DNA of 64,000 nucleotides from Sitta carolinensis (Eukaryota > Chordata > Aves > Passeriformes > Sittidae), in contig JAVUNC010000019.1 in the NCBI GenBank assembly GCA_032173965.1, positions 16,794,234 through 16,858,233 of the forward strand. The letters run 5' to 3'. Of this stretch, positions 1-27,240 are shown piece after piece. Each line of letters begins with the position of its first letter. The stretch's first letter is position 1. Both the position numbers and the translations under genes were made by a program. Below the pieces are notes generated by a model, which was not told where the DNA came from, searched no databases, and saw only the letters and a program-made list of their open reading frames with translations.

Positions 1-23
1 CGGGGGTGAGGGGGGACACTCAC

Positions 24-270
24 GGCTCCAGGTCACACAGGGAGAAGGGCTGGGAGCAGAAGCGCAAGTAGCAGTCTTGGTAGAACCAGACAGTCAGTGG
101 CTTCCAGTCAGTCACCACGAACCACTGCCGAATGTCGAATTTGGTGTTGAAGATAGTCAGCGGCCGCTCCACGTACTTCTGCACCACCCACCGGCACACC
201 GGCACCGAGGAGCTCGTGCGGATTTGCGTCAGCTCCAGCACCTCCTCCAACCGCGTCGCGCAAACGATGC
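24..270 (-). CDS. TTLL-like exon h (catalytic core, last exon in window)
   Basis: 247 bp. It starts [14 protein letters not shown] and carries [24 protein letters not shown] and [13 protein letters not shown], the most conserved part of the TTL domain. The acceptor is GTTCCGCAG and the donor is GAGCC|GTGAGTG. The chain continues beyond the left edge. Confidence 0.88.
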
Positions 271-2190
271 CTGCGGAACACGGTGATGGTGGCATCCCTT
301 CTCCGTGGGGACGTGTTCCCCATGCTTCCCCCAGCCTTACCCCTGCCGCGGGATTTGGCGCTGGGCTTGACGATCCAGATATTGAGGTTGCCCTCTATGC
401 CGAGCTGCGGCAGCTTCTCCTCCAGGCGCTGCAGCAGGTTCTGGCACCGCTCCCGCTGCTCGCTGCTGAGCACCAGCCTGGTCCCCTCACTGTGGGGGGA
501 CACGGAGGGCTCAGCACTGGCCCCGCCACCGTTTCCCCCCTTTCCCGGTCTCGCTGAGCACTCACTGTGCCACGCGGTAGTATTCCTGCAGGAAACGGTC
601 CCAGTCGATGCAAGTCCGGCAGGGCGACGGGGTCTTCCTGTCAATGTCCTGGTGCTCCAGGACACCCAGGTGCTGCTCACAGGCCTCCAGGGCCTCCTCC
701 ACCAGCTGGGGATTCAGGGAGCAGTGCGGCCCTGCTGTGGACGGCGGGGGGTGGGTGACAGACATGACTCCTACGCCAGCCTTGGGGCCGAAGCACTGCG
801 CCTCCCTGTGGGGCGGGTGCCTTCGGAGCTGGGGCAGGAGAGGGAGCTAGGGATCCCAAGCCGCAGACACGAGCAGAGACATCCAAGCTCAGCCCTCAGA
901 CACGCCCCTAACCCTGAACTGCCTATTTCATCCCCCGCCTCCGCTCAGCTAGCTCCATACGCTCACCGGGCACTTTGTCGGATCCTGGGGTTTGCTCTGT
1001 GTCCACAGGCCTGTCCCTGACCTTCTGCAGAGCCAGTTTGAGCAGGCTGCGAGCTGCCGTCAGGCAGAAATCCTCTGCAAGAGGGAAGAATCATCCCTAG
1101 CCAGTCCTGCACAGGACATGGGAAGACTGGAGCACAAGGGGTGACAGGAGAGCAACAGCACCAGGCTCACCAATGAAGGCTTCATTCTCGTCCACGAACC
1201 CAAGCCGGTAGCACCGGGGGAAAAAGGTGTTGAAGTCGACTTGCTCGAACCAGGACGAGTTTTGCAGGCTTTCGCACAGCCCCTTCTGTTTCGAGGAGCT
1301 TGTCATTGCCTCCTGGACATGCCCACCCCTTGTGCCCCCTCCCTGACGCCTCCATGCTCCCACCTTGGTGCAAAGCGCGCACAGCCGGGGATAGCGGTTC
1401 ACCACCTCAATCCTCGACAGCAGCTTCTGGTCAATGTCGCTAAGGCGAACGGTCCAGAGGAAGTTTGGCACCTGGTCCTGCACCAGGAAGGACTGCGGGA
1501 GGGAGTGGGCTGGGTGAGCCAGGGAGCCCCCATCCTGCTTCAGTCCCTTGCCACAGGCTGTGCCCCTGAGGATCCCAGAGGAAGGACATGCAGAGCTGTG
1601 GCAGAGCTCAGCCTCTTAGCTAACCATAAGGTCATGGATGTCTTCAGAGTCGTCACTGCACTGCTCTTTCCCTTCCTTCTTGTCTTCATCTTCCCTTTCC
1701 CCCTTGTTCTCCTTAGCGGGTGTCCATGGGTGGTGCGGGGGCTCTGTGGTGCCCAGGTAAGGCTGTGCCCCACCACATGGGTTCAGCACTGCCTGCTCCT
1801 GCTTAGCACCGCCACCGCTTGCCCTGTTCTCTAGGTGCTGTTTCTTTTGGCCGCCAGGCTGCTGCTTCAGCCGTCCGCGATTGAGGGGCAGCTTCCTCTC
1901 CACCCAGCCGCGGGCGCGCAGCAGGCGGCGGATGACGGGGTAAGGGCCCTGCACTGCGAAGATCTTCTTCTCCTGCGGGGAGAGCAGCGAGCTCAGCCTG
2001 CCCCACCCCAGTGCTCTGCTCAGCTCTCCTGAGCCACAGGGAGGGGCACAAATGCCAGCATGTGGCGTCTCGGCGCAGTGTGAAATCAAAGCCCTCACCT
2101 TAATGGCCTTCTCCACTCGCAGCCTGGCCTTCCTGAGCCGCTCAGACTGCACCACGAGCTGGCGGCCATAGTTACCGTCTGCCACCGGCC
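24..2190 (-). CDS. Tubulin glycine ligase-like gene, TTLL3/TTLL8 type (partial, 8 exons)
   Basis: TTLL enzymes are ATP-dependent ligases that add amino acids to tubulin tails. The TTLL3/TTLL8 branch starts glycine side chains on axonemal tubulin. Eight exons join in consistent phase: 2099-2190, 1625-1972, 1364-1492, 1171-1285, 967-1074, 566-734, 341-489 and 24-270, about 452 residues in all. Family landmarks in order are [40 protein letters not shown] followed by KSRGRG (ATP-grasp nucleotide binding), [19 protein letters not shown] and [11 protein letters not shown]. Introns are only 70 to about 240 bp. The last exon ends at a GTGAGT donor at position 23, so the rest of the catalytic domain and the C-terminus lie outside the window. 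No convincing start methionine was found; the first exon is probably in 2200-2545. I cannot separate TTLL3 from TTLL8 by eye. Confidence 0.85.
341..489 (-). CDS. TTLL-like exon g (ATP-grasp NIWIVKP)
   Basis: 149 bp. The joined frame reads [16 protein letters not shown], then NIWIVKP and KSRGRG. The lysine of IVKP and the Arg/Gly-rich loop are the nucleotide-binding elements of the TTL-family ATP-grasp fold. The donor is AGGG|GTAAGG. Confidence 0.88.
566..734 (-). CDS. TTLL-like exon f
   Basis: 169 bp. It encodes [20 protein letters not shown] and [13 protein letters not shown], corresponding to the helical region before the ATP-binding core. The acceptor is a tandem CAGCAG, so the exon may start at 734 or at 731; both keep frame. 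The donor CA|GTGAGTG splits a His codon completed by the next exon. Confidence 0.82.
967..1074 (-). CDS. TTLL-like exon e (DFCLTAAR)
   Basis: 108 bp. The acceptor is TCTTGCAG and the donor is CCCG|GTGAGC. The split codon gives E followed by [15 protein letters not shown], the family's conserved helix after the FFPRCYRLG block. The exon ends in a short Pro/Thr/Asp-rich linker. Confidence 0.8.
1171..1285 (-). CDS. TTLL-like exon d (FFPRCYRLG motif)
   Basis: 115 bp. It encodes [17 protein letters not shown] followed by [11 protein letters not shown], a highly conserved block of the TTLL3/TTLL8 branch. The donor is ATTG|GTGAGC. It is separated from exon c by only 78 bp, and the reading frame stays open through that intron. 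Confidence 0.85.
1364..1492 (-). CDS. TTLL-like exon c
   Basis: 129 bp, 43 codons, phase 0 at both ends. The acceptor follows a strong pyrimidine tract (CTCCCTCCCGCAG). It encodes [12 protein letters not shown] and ends LCALCTK, matching the segment that precedes the FFPRCYRLG motif in TTLL3/TTLL8. Confidence 0.8.
1625..1972 (-). CDS. TTLL-like exon b (PYPVIRRLL motif and acidic linker)
   Basis: 348 bp, phase 0 at both ends. It opens with [18 protein letters not shown] and GWVERK, the family's N-terminal signature. It then runs through a low-complexity Gln/Lys/Glu-rich linker and ends in an acidic [11 protein letters not shown]. The donor is ATG|GTTAGC, weaker than its neighbours. Confidence 0.8.
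2099..2190 (-). CDS. TTLL-like exon a (N-terminal side)
   Basis: The acceptor is preceded by CCCCGCAG and the donor is AAG|GTGAGG. It encodes a basic helical stretch ending RLRVEKAIK, which fits the segment just before the KKIF motif in TTLL3/TTLL8. It starts in phase 1, so at least one coding exon lies upstream. There is no methionine in it. Confidence 0.7.
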
Positions 2191-2545
2191 CTGCGGGGAC
2201 AGCCCCGCCTGAGCACACTGTCCCCCAATCCTCAGGCCCACGGGGCAGGCAGGGAGGGGGAGAACATGCTGACCTGTCTGGGGCTTCTGACATGGCATTC
2301 CCTGCCCTGTCAAGCCTTCTGCCAGCATGCCGGCTGCACTCTGCAGCCTCGGGATGCCCCGCTCTTCCCTCGTCCTTGGCCTGCTGGGCCAGGGGCAGCT
2401 GGCATGGCACCTGCTCAAGTGTTGCTGCTGGCTGAGGGGCTGTGTGCCCGCAGTGCTGCTCTCTGTGTCACACTGTCCCAGGGGAGATGTGGGTAGCTCC
2501 GCCTCCTCCAGGCCAAACAGGTTTTCCTGTTTCCCCACCCCTTAG
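2191..2545 (-). promoter_or_regulatory. Probable 5' end and first exon region of the TTLL-like gene
   Basis: A GC-rich stretch upstream of exon a, with open reading in more than one frame. An ATG near 2294 begins MSEAPD before a possible GTCAGC donor, but its phase does not join exon a, so I do not call a coding exon. An X-box-like palindrome lies just beyond it at 2588-2601. Confidence 0.35.
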
Positions 2546-2587
2546 AGACTGGTGGGTATCCTGCACCGGACACAGCCTACTAGTTCC

Positions 2588-2601
2588 ATCACCATGGTGA
2601 C
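2588..2601. promoter_or_regulatory. RFX X-box-like palindrome upstream of the TTLL-like gene
   Basis: The site reads ATCACCATGGTGAC, 13 of 14 positions to the palindromic X-box form GTYRCCATGGYRAC. It sits about 400 bp upstream of exon a and next to the likely first-exon region. RFX factors drive ciliary genes through such sites, which suits a tubulin glycylase. RFX binding is inferred from sequence only. Confidence 0.45.
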
Positions 2602-4405
2602 GCCGCTAAGCAGCCTCAATATCACAGACAACACAGCAAAGTGCAGACTTCAGAGGTTCCCAGAAAGCTTTGATGGTCCCTTCCTGACACAGGTAGTGGA
2701 GTATCCCACAAGTAATGGTGTGCTGCTCAACCTTTTACTAAGAACCAAGAAAAGCCTCATTGGACATGTGAAGACTGTGAACTGTCCTAGCTAATCTCCA
2801 CGACAGAGCTCTGCCAGAACCACAGTGTTAACTTAAAGTATAATTTCTGACTGCTGCTAGATTTTATTTTGATGGCTACTGTTCAGCAAATTGCCCCTTT
2901 GCTTCTCCTTCTTTCAGAGATGCAGTTTCATTTACAATTGTTCATGGGCTCCTTGCTCACGCTGCCTTCTATCGCTTAACTGAAGCACTCCTATTTTTGT
3001 TATTTACAATCATCTGCAGCCAGCAGAAGTTTTATGCTGACAGATAAAAATCACACACTGGTCATTCAGTGTCGTTTCACTCTGATTCCCCCAAGGGATC
3101 TTTTAACAAGAATCTCAGTTACCCAGCCTCAGAGGTGGGTCATAATGTTAAATTGGCATCACAGATAGGGTCCCTTGGCTGTGGTGCAGTGATCAGTGGG
3201 GTCCAGACCTGTTGAAATGTTTTTCTCCAGGAGAAAAGTCAGAACAACCCTCAGAGGGTCATTATGGTGAAAGCTTTGTAGCTCTCAGGAATGCTTACAG
3301 GGAGCTGCTGAACCACAAGTGATTCAGAGGGAATGGGAAATGAATCAGTTGCTTCAATTGGTCCTTCAGGAGGTGATGGAGCAAGATAAATCTCTTAGAA
3401 AAAGCTAGCAGCAAAAAATTTGGAACAATGAATGTGATATCAATGTTGGATGCCCCAGAACAGTGGTTGTTAATAACTCCCTCTGGCAAATTGGAAGAGC
3501 TTAGGAAAAATGACCTGGAGGATGAAGAGATACGTATTCAGGGTGGATATCAGGAGGAACTTCTTCATGGAAAGGGGTAACATTGCAGTGAGCTGCCCAG
3601 GAAGGTGGTGGAGTCACCATCCCCTGGAGGTGTTTAAGGAAAGACTGGATGTGGCACTCAGTGCCATGCTCTGGTTGACACAGTGATCAAAGGTTGGTTG
3701 GATCTCAGTGGCTTGGAACTCTGCAGTGCAGGTCTCCATCAGCACCCCCTACGAGACCCCTCCTTCATCTGAGAGATAACAACAGTCTGTGGGAGACATG
3801 GCAAATGTATTACAGATTATTGCATAGTCATTATTATCCTTTCAAGAAATCAGAAGGAAAACAATACAAGCCCATTGGGATGGAAGCAGTTTCGGGTCTC
3901 GTGTGCACTTTGGTAAATGAATAGGAGAACGTGAAAGTACACCAGGCAGTGACAGTCCTGGTTGTAGGTTCTGAACTCTCTGTTGCCTCCACAAACAACT
4001 CAGAACATTGCTCTCTTAGCTAATTACTGAATGCCATCTTCTTATCTATATATTTAGAGTAGAAGGGTAATGTATCTTCCAGGAAGAAGTTTTGTGCTGA
4101 GGTAAAGAAAGCCTTATACAGCCACACACCTTTACAAAGGACGTGTGTGTCACAGTGGCTACTCCATGAAGTATGCTGAGCCAACTCCAAGACTTAGAAT
4201 CACATGAGGATAAATCTTTTTTCCAGACTAAGCCCTCAACAAAAGATTGTGTGTAATAATAATAATCTATAGAGGAAAAACTTGATATGATTTTCTTTTA
4301 TGGTAACGGAGATATATTTACTGAGTGCTGCACGATTCCTTCCTTGCAAAGGAGTAGCCTTTTACATCTTTGTCTCCTCAAAATATGTGCTTCCAGATGC
4401 TGTGC
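2602..4405. other. Intergenic spacer between the TTLL-like gene and ANKEF1
   Basis: About 1.8 kb separates the TTLL-like 5' end from the ANKEF1 stop. It holds the CR1 fragment at 3520-3720. On the ANKEF1 strand I saw no AATAAA between 2870 and 4405. The nearest weak variants are AGTAAA at 4317-4322 and CATAAA at 4297-4302, so the ANKEF1 3' end is not fixed. Nothing else was recognised. Confidence 0.5.
3520..3720 (+). repeat. CR1-type LINE 3' fragment
   Basis: The stretch contains the typical avian CR1 tail wording: AGGAGGAACTTCTTCATGG, GCTGCCCAGGAAGGTGGTGG, AGTCACCATCCCCTGGAGG, GACTGGATGTGGCACTCAG and then GGTTGGATCTCAG. Orientation is plus. The copy is diverged and 5'-truncated, as most CR1 copies are. 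It lies between ANKEF1 and the TTLL-like gene. Confidence 0.85.
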
Positions 4406-20770
<16,365 letters not shown>

Positions 20771-20839
20771 GGCAACGGCGTCGGCGGGCGGGTGCCGTGA
20801 GCGCACCGGAACCCCTCAACCGCGGGACCCTCCGTCACC

Positions 20840-21015
20840 GGATAGCCACGGCGGACCCCCTCCGTGCCAACGCATCCCCCTCAGCCGCCGGCCCCTCCGT
20901 GCAACGCATCCCCTCAGCCGGCCGGGCCCCTCCGTCCAACGCATCCCCCTCAGCCGGCCGGCCCCTCCGTGCCAAGCATCCCCCTCACCTGCCGGCCCTC
21001 CGGCCCAGGCTCCCC
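20840..21015. repeat. GC-rich tandem repeat, long unit (about 36-40 bp)
   Basis: About four imperfect copies of a unit containing CGGCCCCTCCGTGCCAACGC and ATCCCCCTCAGCCGG. Copies vary by small indels. It grades into the shorter-unit array on its right. Confidence 0.75.
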
Positions 21016-21325
21016 CTCAGCCCCGGACCCCTCACCGCCGGGCCCCTCAGCCTGCCGGCCCCTCAGCCGGCGGGCCCCCAGCCGCGGGCCCCCCCCCGCG
21101 CGGGCCCCTCAGCCGGCGGCCCTCAGCCTGCCGGGCCCCTCAGCCGGCCCGGGCCCCCTCAGCCGCCGGGCCCCTCAGCCGGAGGCCCCTCAGCCGGCGG
21201 GCCCCTCAGCCGGCGGGCCCCTCAGCCTGCCGGGCCCCTCACCGGCCGGGCCCCTCAGCCGGCCGGGCCCCTCAGCCTGCCGGGCCCCTCAGCCTGCCGG
21301 GCCCCTCAGCGCCCCTGAGCGCCGG
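21016..21325. repeat. GC-rich minisatellite, short unit (about 16-17 bp)
   Basis: Roughly 18 imperfect copies of CCCCTCAGCCGGCGGG and variants (CCTGCCGGG, CCGGCCGGG). The two halves of the unit are shared with the long-unit array, suggesting expansion from it. Arrays like this often vary in length and sequence poorly. Confidence 0.85.
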
Positions 21326-21400
21326 AGGGTCTCCTCAGCTCGGGACAGACCAGCGCCCCGCCGCCCTCCGAGCCGCCGGAGGTGAGGCGGGCACACGGGT

Positions 21401-24400
21401 GTCATGGGCTCTCGTTTCTTATAGCTGACTTATTCGCCGAGCCTCCTTTTCCTCCCCCATGGGAAGCAACGCTGTGTGGTTGTTTCACCTCCAGGCTTTA
21501 CTGGAGTCGCCACAAAAATGGAGCGGCCAGGTCTGCATATCGCCCAACTGCATGGCCGTTCCCGCAGGGTTTGCGTAGCACAATAATGTAAATCAGCTTG
21601 GATGGAAATGTGATCGTTCACAGCCCGACTGGACAGGGAAACCTGTATTAACAGGAGAAAAATGCCAATGAATGGGGAAAAAGGCTCAGAGCTTGTCAAG
21701 TGAAGCCTAAGTCCTTCTAAAAGGCAACAGCACTAACCCTGGGACTTCCCACACTCTCTATCTCTTTTCTGTCTATTTCCTTTAGTGCCAAATTTCCAAA
21801 TGCCAACCCAACCCTCAGTGCTCCTGCCAGGCTGAGTAGTCATGTATGGGATAACTGCAGCAACACTACCTGTCTTGTTCCTGGCCAAGCCAGGCTGTTG
21901 AATTATTTGCAAATCACCTCTAGCATTAAGAATTGGGGGTTTTTTAAATAGTTTTTTGATGTGAAATCTCTTCTGCCAGGAATGTGGTGACACAGCTGGA
22001 TGCATGTCCAACAGCATGGAAAGGCGTTTGATGAAAGCCATGGGACTGTGTGGTGAGTCACAAAAAGCGAAAACATTGTTTTAGCATAAAGTTTCATTAT
22101 TTACCCTGCAAGGAATGCCATTTGTATAGCAGCTATTTCATGTTAGCACTCTGTGGTGCAGATTGGCTGGATTGGTAGGGATGCACTGTTGTGCCTTGGT
22201 GGATTGCTTTCCTCTTTGGAAAACATAGCATCCAGGCCCTTCTCTTTCTCCTTGGTCACAATAAATGGTTGATGCAGACATGGCATCTAGAAGATGTTTC
22301 CCAGCCTGTTCAATGTAAGTTTTTTGCTTTTGCTGTTGTCACAAATAAGGAGACACCTCTTGGCCAAAGGCCCAGGGTGAATTCTCCTTTTTCACTTTGT
22401 TGAGCAGCACACATTAAATTCCTATTAGAAAAGTTAGCACATGTATTTTGAAATTTATTCCAATATGAAAATAACTTAAGATCCTGTCTAAAACATCTGC
22501 ATGACTTTCCTCTGGAAGTTGTGGAAACACTGTAACCAGATTATAACCAGTCTGGGTACTTGGTATTTTAGCCCGAATGTGCATGTAACTACATGTGTAT
22601 ATGTTTAGAATTTTATGCTTGATTTATTTTCTCGTGGTGATCAGCTTTCCATGAGCTTTTTGAGAGTGATAATAAGGATTCATGATGCAAAAAGCAAAAC
22701 ATCTTTTTTTAGCAGCTTAGCATCATATTGGTGGTTCGAAGCAACGTGGCTTCAAGAGCAGAGGTGCTGCTCTGGTATTAGGGTACTGCAACATCTCCAA
22801 AATAAACAGGATTAAAATCCTCTTAGAGAAATTCAGGCTATCCCCTGGCTATAGAGATAAATAAAGCTCACCAGAGAAAATTATTCCAAGGTCTGAAGCC
22901 TTGGGAGCTCTGAAGAGCTGCTGTGCTCTTTTTTGGCTAACAGCTCAGTTTTGGAGTAGTGCCAAGCTGCTGCAGGAATGCAAGCAAGATGGTGCTGGTA
23001 AAGACGTAACTGACTGTCCTAAGTAAGGAAAGGTGAAACCTGCCTGGAGCTTTGAACACACCCTGGAGCTCCCAGAGCCAAACCTGAGAGACAGGGCACA
23101 GCACAAAGGTGGGCACGGTGTCCACGTGCTCTGGTACGGCCCCAGGCGTGCCACTCCCTGCCAGAGTCCTCCCCTGAGGACAGTGCTGCCCAGAGCTCTG
23201 ATGTGCTGTGGGGGAGGCGGCCTGGAGGCTGCTCTGTCCTGGATGCCCGTAAGCAGCTCCCCTCCCTTCCCACGTGGGACATCTCTCACAGCCAGGAAGG
23301 AGCTTCTGGGACAATCTAAGAGGTGTTCCACTGCCTTCATGGTTCCCTGGATGAATGCGATATGTGGAGCCCACAGCAGGTAGGTTTTGTCCACTGTGTC
23401 TGACAATGAGATCACCACTAAATCATTTCCAAATCAAGATTATTCCAAAGAACAGTTATTACTGAGGAGCATATGTTTCCCCCTTGTTTTAAATACTCTT
23501 AAAAATTAAAACTCAATTGTTCCTGCAACATACATTCTACCCCATGATAGGTAAAGCCCCCATTACTGACATGTTCACTTTGCAGCTCCAAAATCATTTA
23601 ATTACACATTAAAACATTTCACTGATGAATGGGTGCTTCCAAATATTCAAAATACAAAGGCAGTGAAGTTTTGTTTGGTGCTAGCAGAGGGTGCCAGGCT
23701 GAGAGCACTACACAGTCCTTCCTGGAACATGTGGAACAATCCAGCTTCCATCCTCTGTTCCACTTGTTTTCTCTGGATTGTGCTGGGTTTTCTCTGTGGA
23801 TGTCAAAGCACAAGATTCTACTACAGCTGTGCCACAGCTGACCTCTGGAGGGAGGCTGTGCACCACAAGGACTCTCAGGCTGGATGGCACTGGAGTCCTG
23901 CAGACGTCAGGGGAGCTGGGCTGGTGACAGCCTGACTTCAGCTGCAAGGTGTGCTTGAGGGTTGCCCGGCTTTTCCTTAAGCCTTTTTTACTGTGGAAGT
24001 AATTATCACTACTATTCATCTCTCTGGATTCTGATGCTACTGCAAAAAAATCTGCTGTGTGGTGCGTTCCACCCAAAATCTCCTTATTCAGACCTGCCAG
24101 CTTGGGAGAATGACACAAATTTACACATTTGCCAAATTCTGAAGGTCATCTTGGGAGCTGTTATGGGGGCATTGCTCCAGCTGTGCCCTCTCAAGGGAGG
24201 GAAATAGTCCCCTCCTGAGACAAGTTTTGTTTCATGCAGCAGCACAGCTCCCTCAGAACTACTGGCAGGTACCACTCAGCTCCCCCTCCTGTATTTCCTG
24301 GGATCTGCTCTGTTTCTGATTTTGATGCTGCTGTATGAAGCTGTTGGTATCATTCAGATCAATGCACAACTTATTAAGTGATTTAGCTTTTTTTACTCTT

Positions 24401-27110
24401 CTTTATACTTTTTCTGTAATTGCTTAATGTCAAAAACAACACTGATTCTTTCTACCACTTAATATGCACTCTTAGGAATAGGTCTTTTCATCAAGGAGAA
24501 AAATCCATGAAATAACTGTTAGGTCCCTGATACTGTGTCCTTGGAGAAGAGACTTGAGAAGAAAGCCGAGTCTCTTTTGGCATGGTTGTTTTCCAGGGGA
24601 AAAACATCCCAAATTGTCAGCAGGCTTATAAAGACAAATAGTGATAAAAGCTGAAGTGTTTTGCCAGCAAATTCTCTGTTGAATGCAGCTGAGATAAATG
24701 CTACATAGAAAAACAGTCTCAGGAAAGGGTCTGCAGCAGGTTATTTGGGTTCGGGGAGAGGGATATTTCAGGTATAAGTGTAATTATAGAGGTTTGGTTG
24801 TAGGCTTTTGGTGGGTTTTTTGTTATCTTTGTCACCTAAATTTTTCTTAAAATTGTTTCTTTTTTGGATGTTGTAAAAATAGACTTCTTGTATCACCCTG
24901 CACTTCAACTTGACTTGAGGTAAAGGTGATTTCAGAGGTACAGAGGAAGAGGGAGACACTCCTCAGCCAGGGATGTGGCAAAGTAAAGAGGGATACTGGG
25001 GCAGTCCAGCAACTGTGCACTCCCAGCATGTGTTTCCCAGGTACCATATGGGCTGAGATGAGGGCTGGGATCCTTAGAGTCAGGGGAGCTTTCCAGTGCC
25101 ACAGAGCAGGGCAGGAGTTCATTGAAGAGCTGACAGCTCTGGGAGTCCTCCGAGTTCTGCACTGGCTTGGTTAGCAAGGTTTGTTCACTAAAACCCTCTC
25201 TGTTACTGATCCTGCAGCTTCTGTTCCCTATGGCACTTGTGGAGGAGGGAAGGCTGTGCCCTTCCATCACCAAATCCTATGAGGGTCTCTTTTCTACTAA
25301 GCCCAAGCATTGCGAAATGATTTCTGCTACTTATTTGCATGTTTACTTGTCTAACACTGTCCCTTGGAACACATAGAACTCAGTGGGAGGATTCCAGATG
25401 ACTGCAGTGGGATGTTCTGTTAATAACAATCTCTGACTCTCTTTATTAGTTCTTTATCTGCAGATAATAATGTTAAAAAGCTGAGAAGCAATAATGATAG
25501 TAATTGAGTAGCTGACTTTCTGTTAGCTTCCAGGCTGATGGTTAGATGGCAGTGAAAATACAAACTGCCTTATTTGTCCCATCAGTGCTCACCCTGTCAT
25601 TGTATCCTGTTTAAAATCCTCTGTGCTGCAAGTTCTCAGTTTTCAAGGTGAAGGAATAAATGTTCTGGAGTCTTTCTCATCTTACGTTACATGAGGCTAC
25701 TGAAATATTGATCACATGCTTCACCCCATACCCAGCAAATAAAGAATTTCCAGTTGGAAGTTATTTCGTGTCTGTGAGGCAGATCTGGTGGTGCTGGCTC
25801 TCAGCAACTTAGAGCAGCAGCTTTTAGAAATGCAAATAGAAGGGAGGCAGCATAATGGAAAGTGACATTGGTTTGGGAGCAGAGATCAGCACATGTACCC
25901 TGGGCCTGATGGAGAAACATCTGGGCTTCAAAGCTGCTTGTGGAGGCCAGTGCTGCTTACTGTGAGGAGGGGTAATCTGCACAAAGAACAGCTAAGAGCA
26001 TGAAAGCAATGCTTCCAAAGCAATGCAGGGCTGCTGAAATCCCTGAGGTCAATCAGGGGGAATTCCTATAGAAGAAATTGATTGGTTCAGTTGGAATGAG
26101 CCTCATTCCTGTTCCCTTGCATGGCCTTGCTCAGTTGTGGTTAAATGAGGAGAGGGATGATAATCATCTGATTATCCTGCTATTGACAGTCTGTGGAACA
26201 GTTGGGAGCCCAGGCTTGTCCTCTTGCCAGTGCCAGCTCCAGGGATGGGTTCAGCATTTAGAAAGAGAAATAACATGTTCCACAGTCTCCAACAGGTGCA
26301 GTGGCTTTTCCACTGCTGAGAGTACCAGGAGAGATCCTGGAATTGTCACTCTGTGGGCTCATCTTGCTTATGTTCCTGACTCACATTGCCCAAATTACCC
26401 ACCAGGAGAGAGCATAAATTTCCTCAGCAATTAATTAAATACGTTAGGAAAGCCTTCCCAGGTACAGGGTGTAATGTCTGCTTCAGATGAAGACGGTAAC
26501 TATGCCAGCTTACAGCAGAGTCTTTGATTTGACACGGGAGACGTGGCATGGGAGAAGCTAATGCTCAGTGCTTCTGCCCTGTATCTATCACTGCCACCAG
26601 AGCTGATCCCAGCTCTTCTGGGATCTTTAGGCACCGGAGCTCTTGGATTTTGTGCCATACCATAACCAAGTCTAATTTAAAATTGTACATGTAAACCACC
26701 AATCTTTTCCACAACAATTAGTAGGAGAGTGTTAATGGAGCTACCATTATCAATTACTCTCATAGAAAAATGTTACTAATGTTTCCCTCCCCTGTTAGTA
26801 GGTATTCTTTTGTTCAGACCTTATTCCTTACAATAGCAGCCAAACCTAAATACGTTCTTTCTGAGCTCCAAGTGCACTGATATGTTTCCTTGGTGTTTAG
26901 ATCTCTCACTACACTTCAAGTAAACACATTGATTAATCCAGACATTAGATAAAAGACAGAGTTTATTTAGGATTAAATACTCATTTATAAAAGGAATATG
27001 TAACTTGTTTTCTGAAGTCTGTGATATATTTGCTTTGTTACAGATTTATCCAGAACACCTGAAAAAGGACTAAACTGTAGTATGCCAAGACAATGTTTTC
27101 ATATTACAAC
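21401..27110. other. Intergenic region, no gene recognised
   Basis: AT-rich sequence between the ANKEF1 promoter and the 3' side of the SDR gene. A GC-richer patch at 22.94-23.42 kb is open in two minus-strand frames but starts with GTG and shows no known domain. No RNA gene or clear interspersed repeat was seen. Confidence 0.5.
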
Positions 27111-27116
27111 TTTATT
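27111..27116 (-). terminator. Candidate AATAAA poly-A signal of the SDR gene
   Basis: AATAAA on the minus strand, about 640 bp past the SDR stop. Another lies at 26962-26967. The first directly abuts a CR1 fragment, so it may belong to the repeat or to the gene. Confidence 0.3.
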
Positions 27117-27240
27117 ATTCATAGAATCACAGAATGGGTTGGGTTGGAAAGGACCTTAGAGATTATCAAATTCCAGCCCCTCTGTTGTGGGTAGGGACAT
27201 GTTTCACTAAACCAGGTTGCTCAGAGCTCAAGACTTCCTA
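27117..27240 (-). repeat. CR1-type LINE 3' end fragment
   Basis: The left end reads TCATAGAATCACAGAATGGG and GGTTGGAAAGGACCTTAGAG, the reverse complement of the CR1 3' tail. Orientation is minus. The right boundary is diffuse and set by fading similarity. It lies in the probable 3' UTR or flank of the SDR gene. Confidence 0.85.

Noticed and set aside
283..1834. Long plus-strand open frames over the left end
   Set aside because: Antisense to the well-supported TTLL-like exons; GC-rich sequence has few stops.
22945..23418. Two overlapping minus-strand open frames of about 150 codons
   Set aside because: The longer one begins with GTG, both frames are equally open, and there is no recognisable domain or splice partner. 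A GC-richer patch is the simpler explanation.
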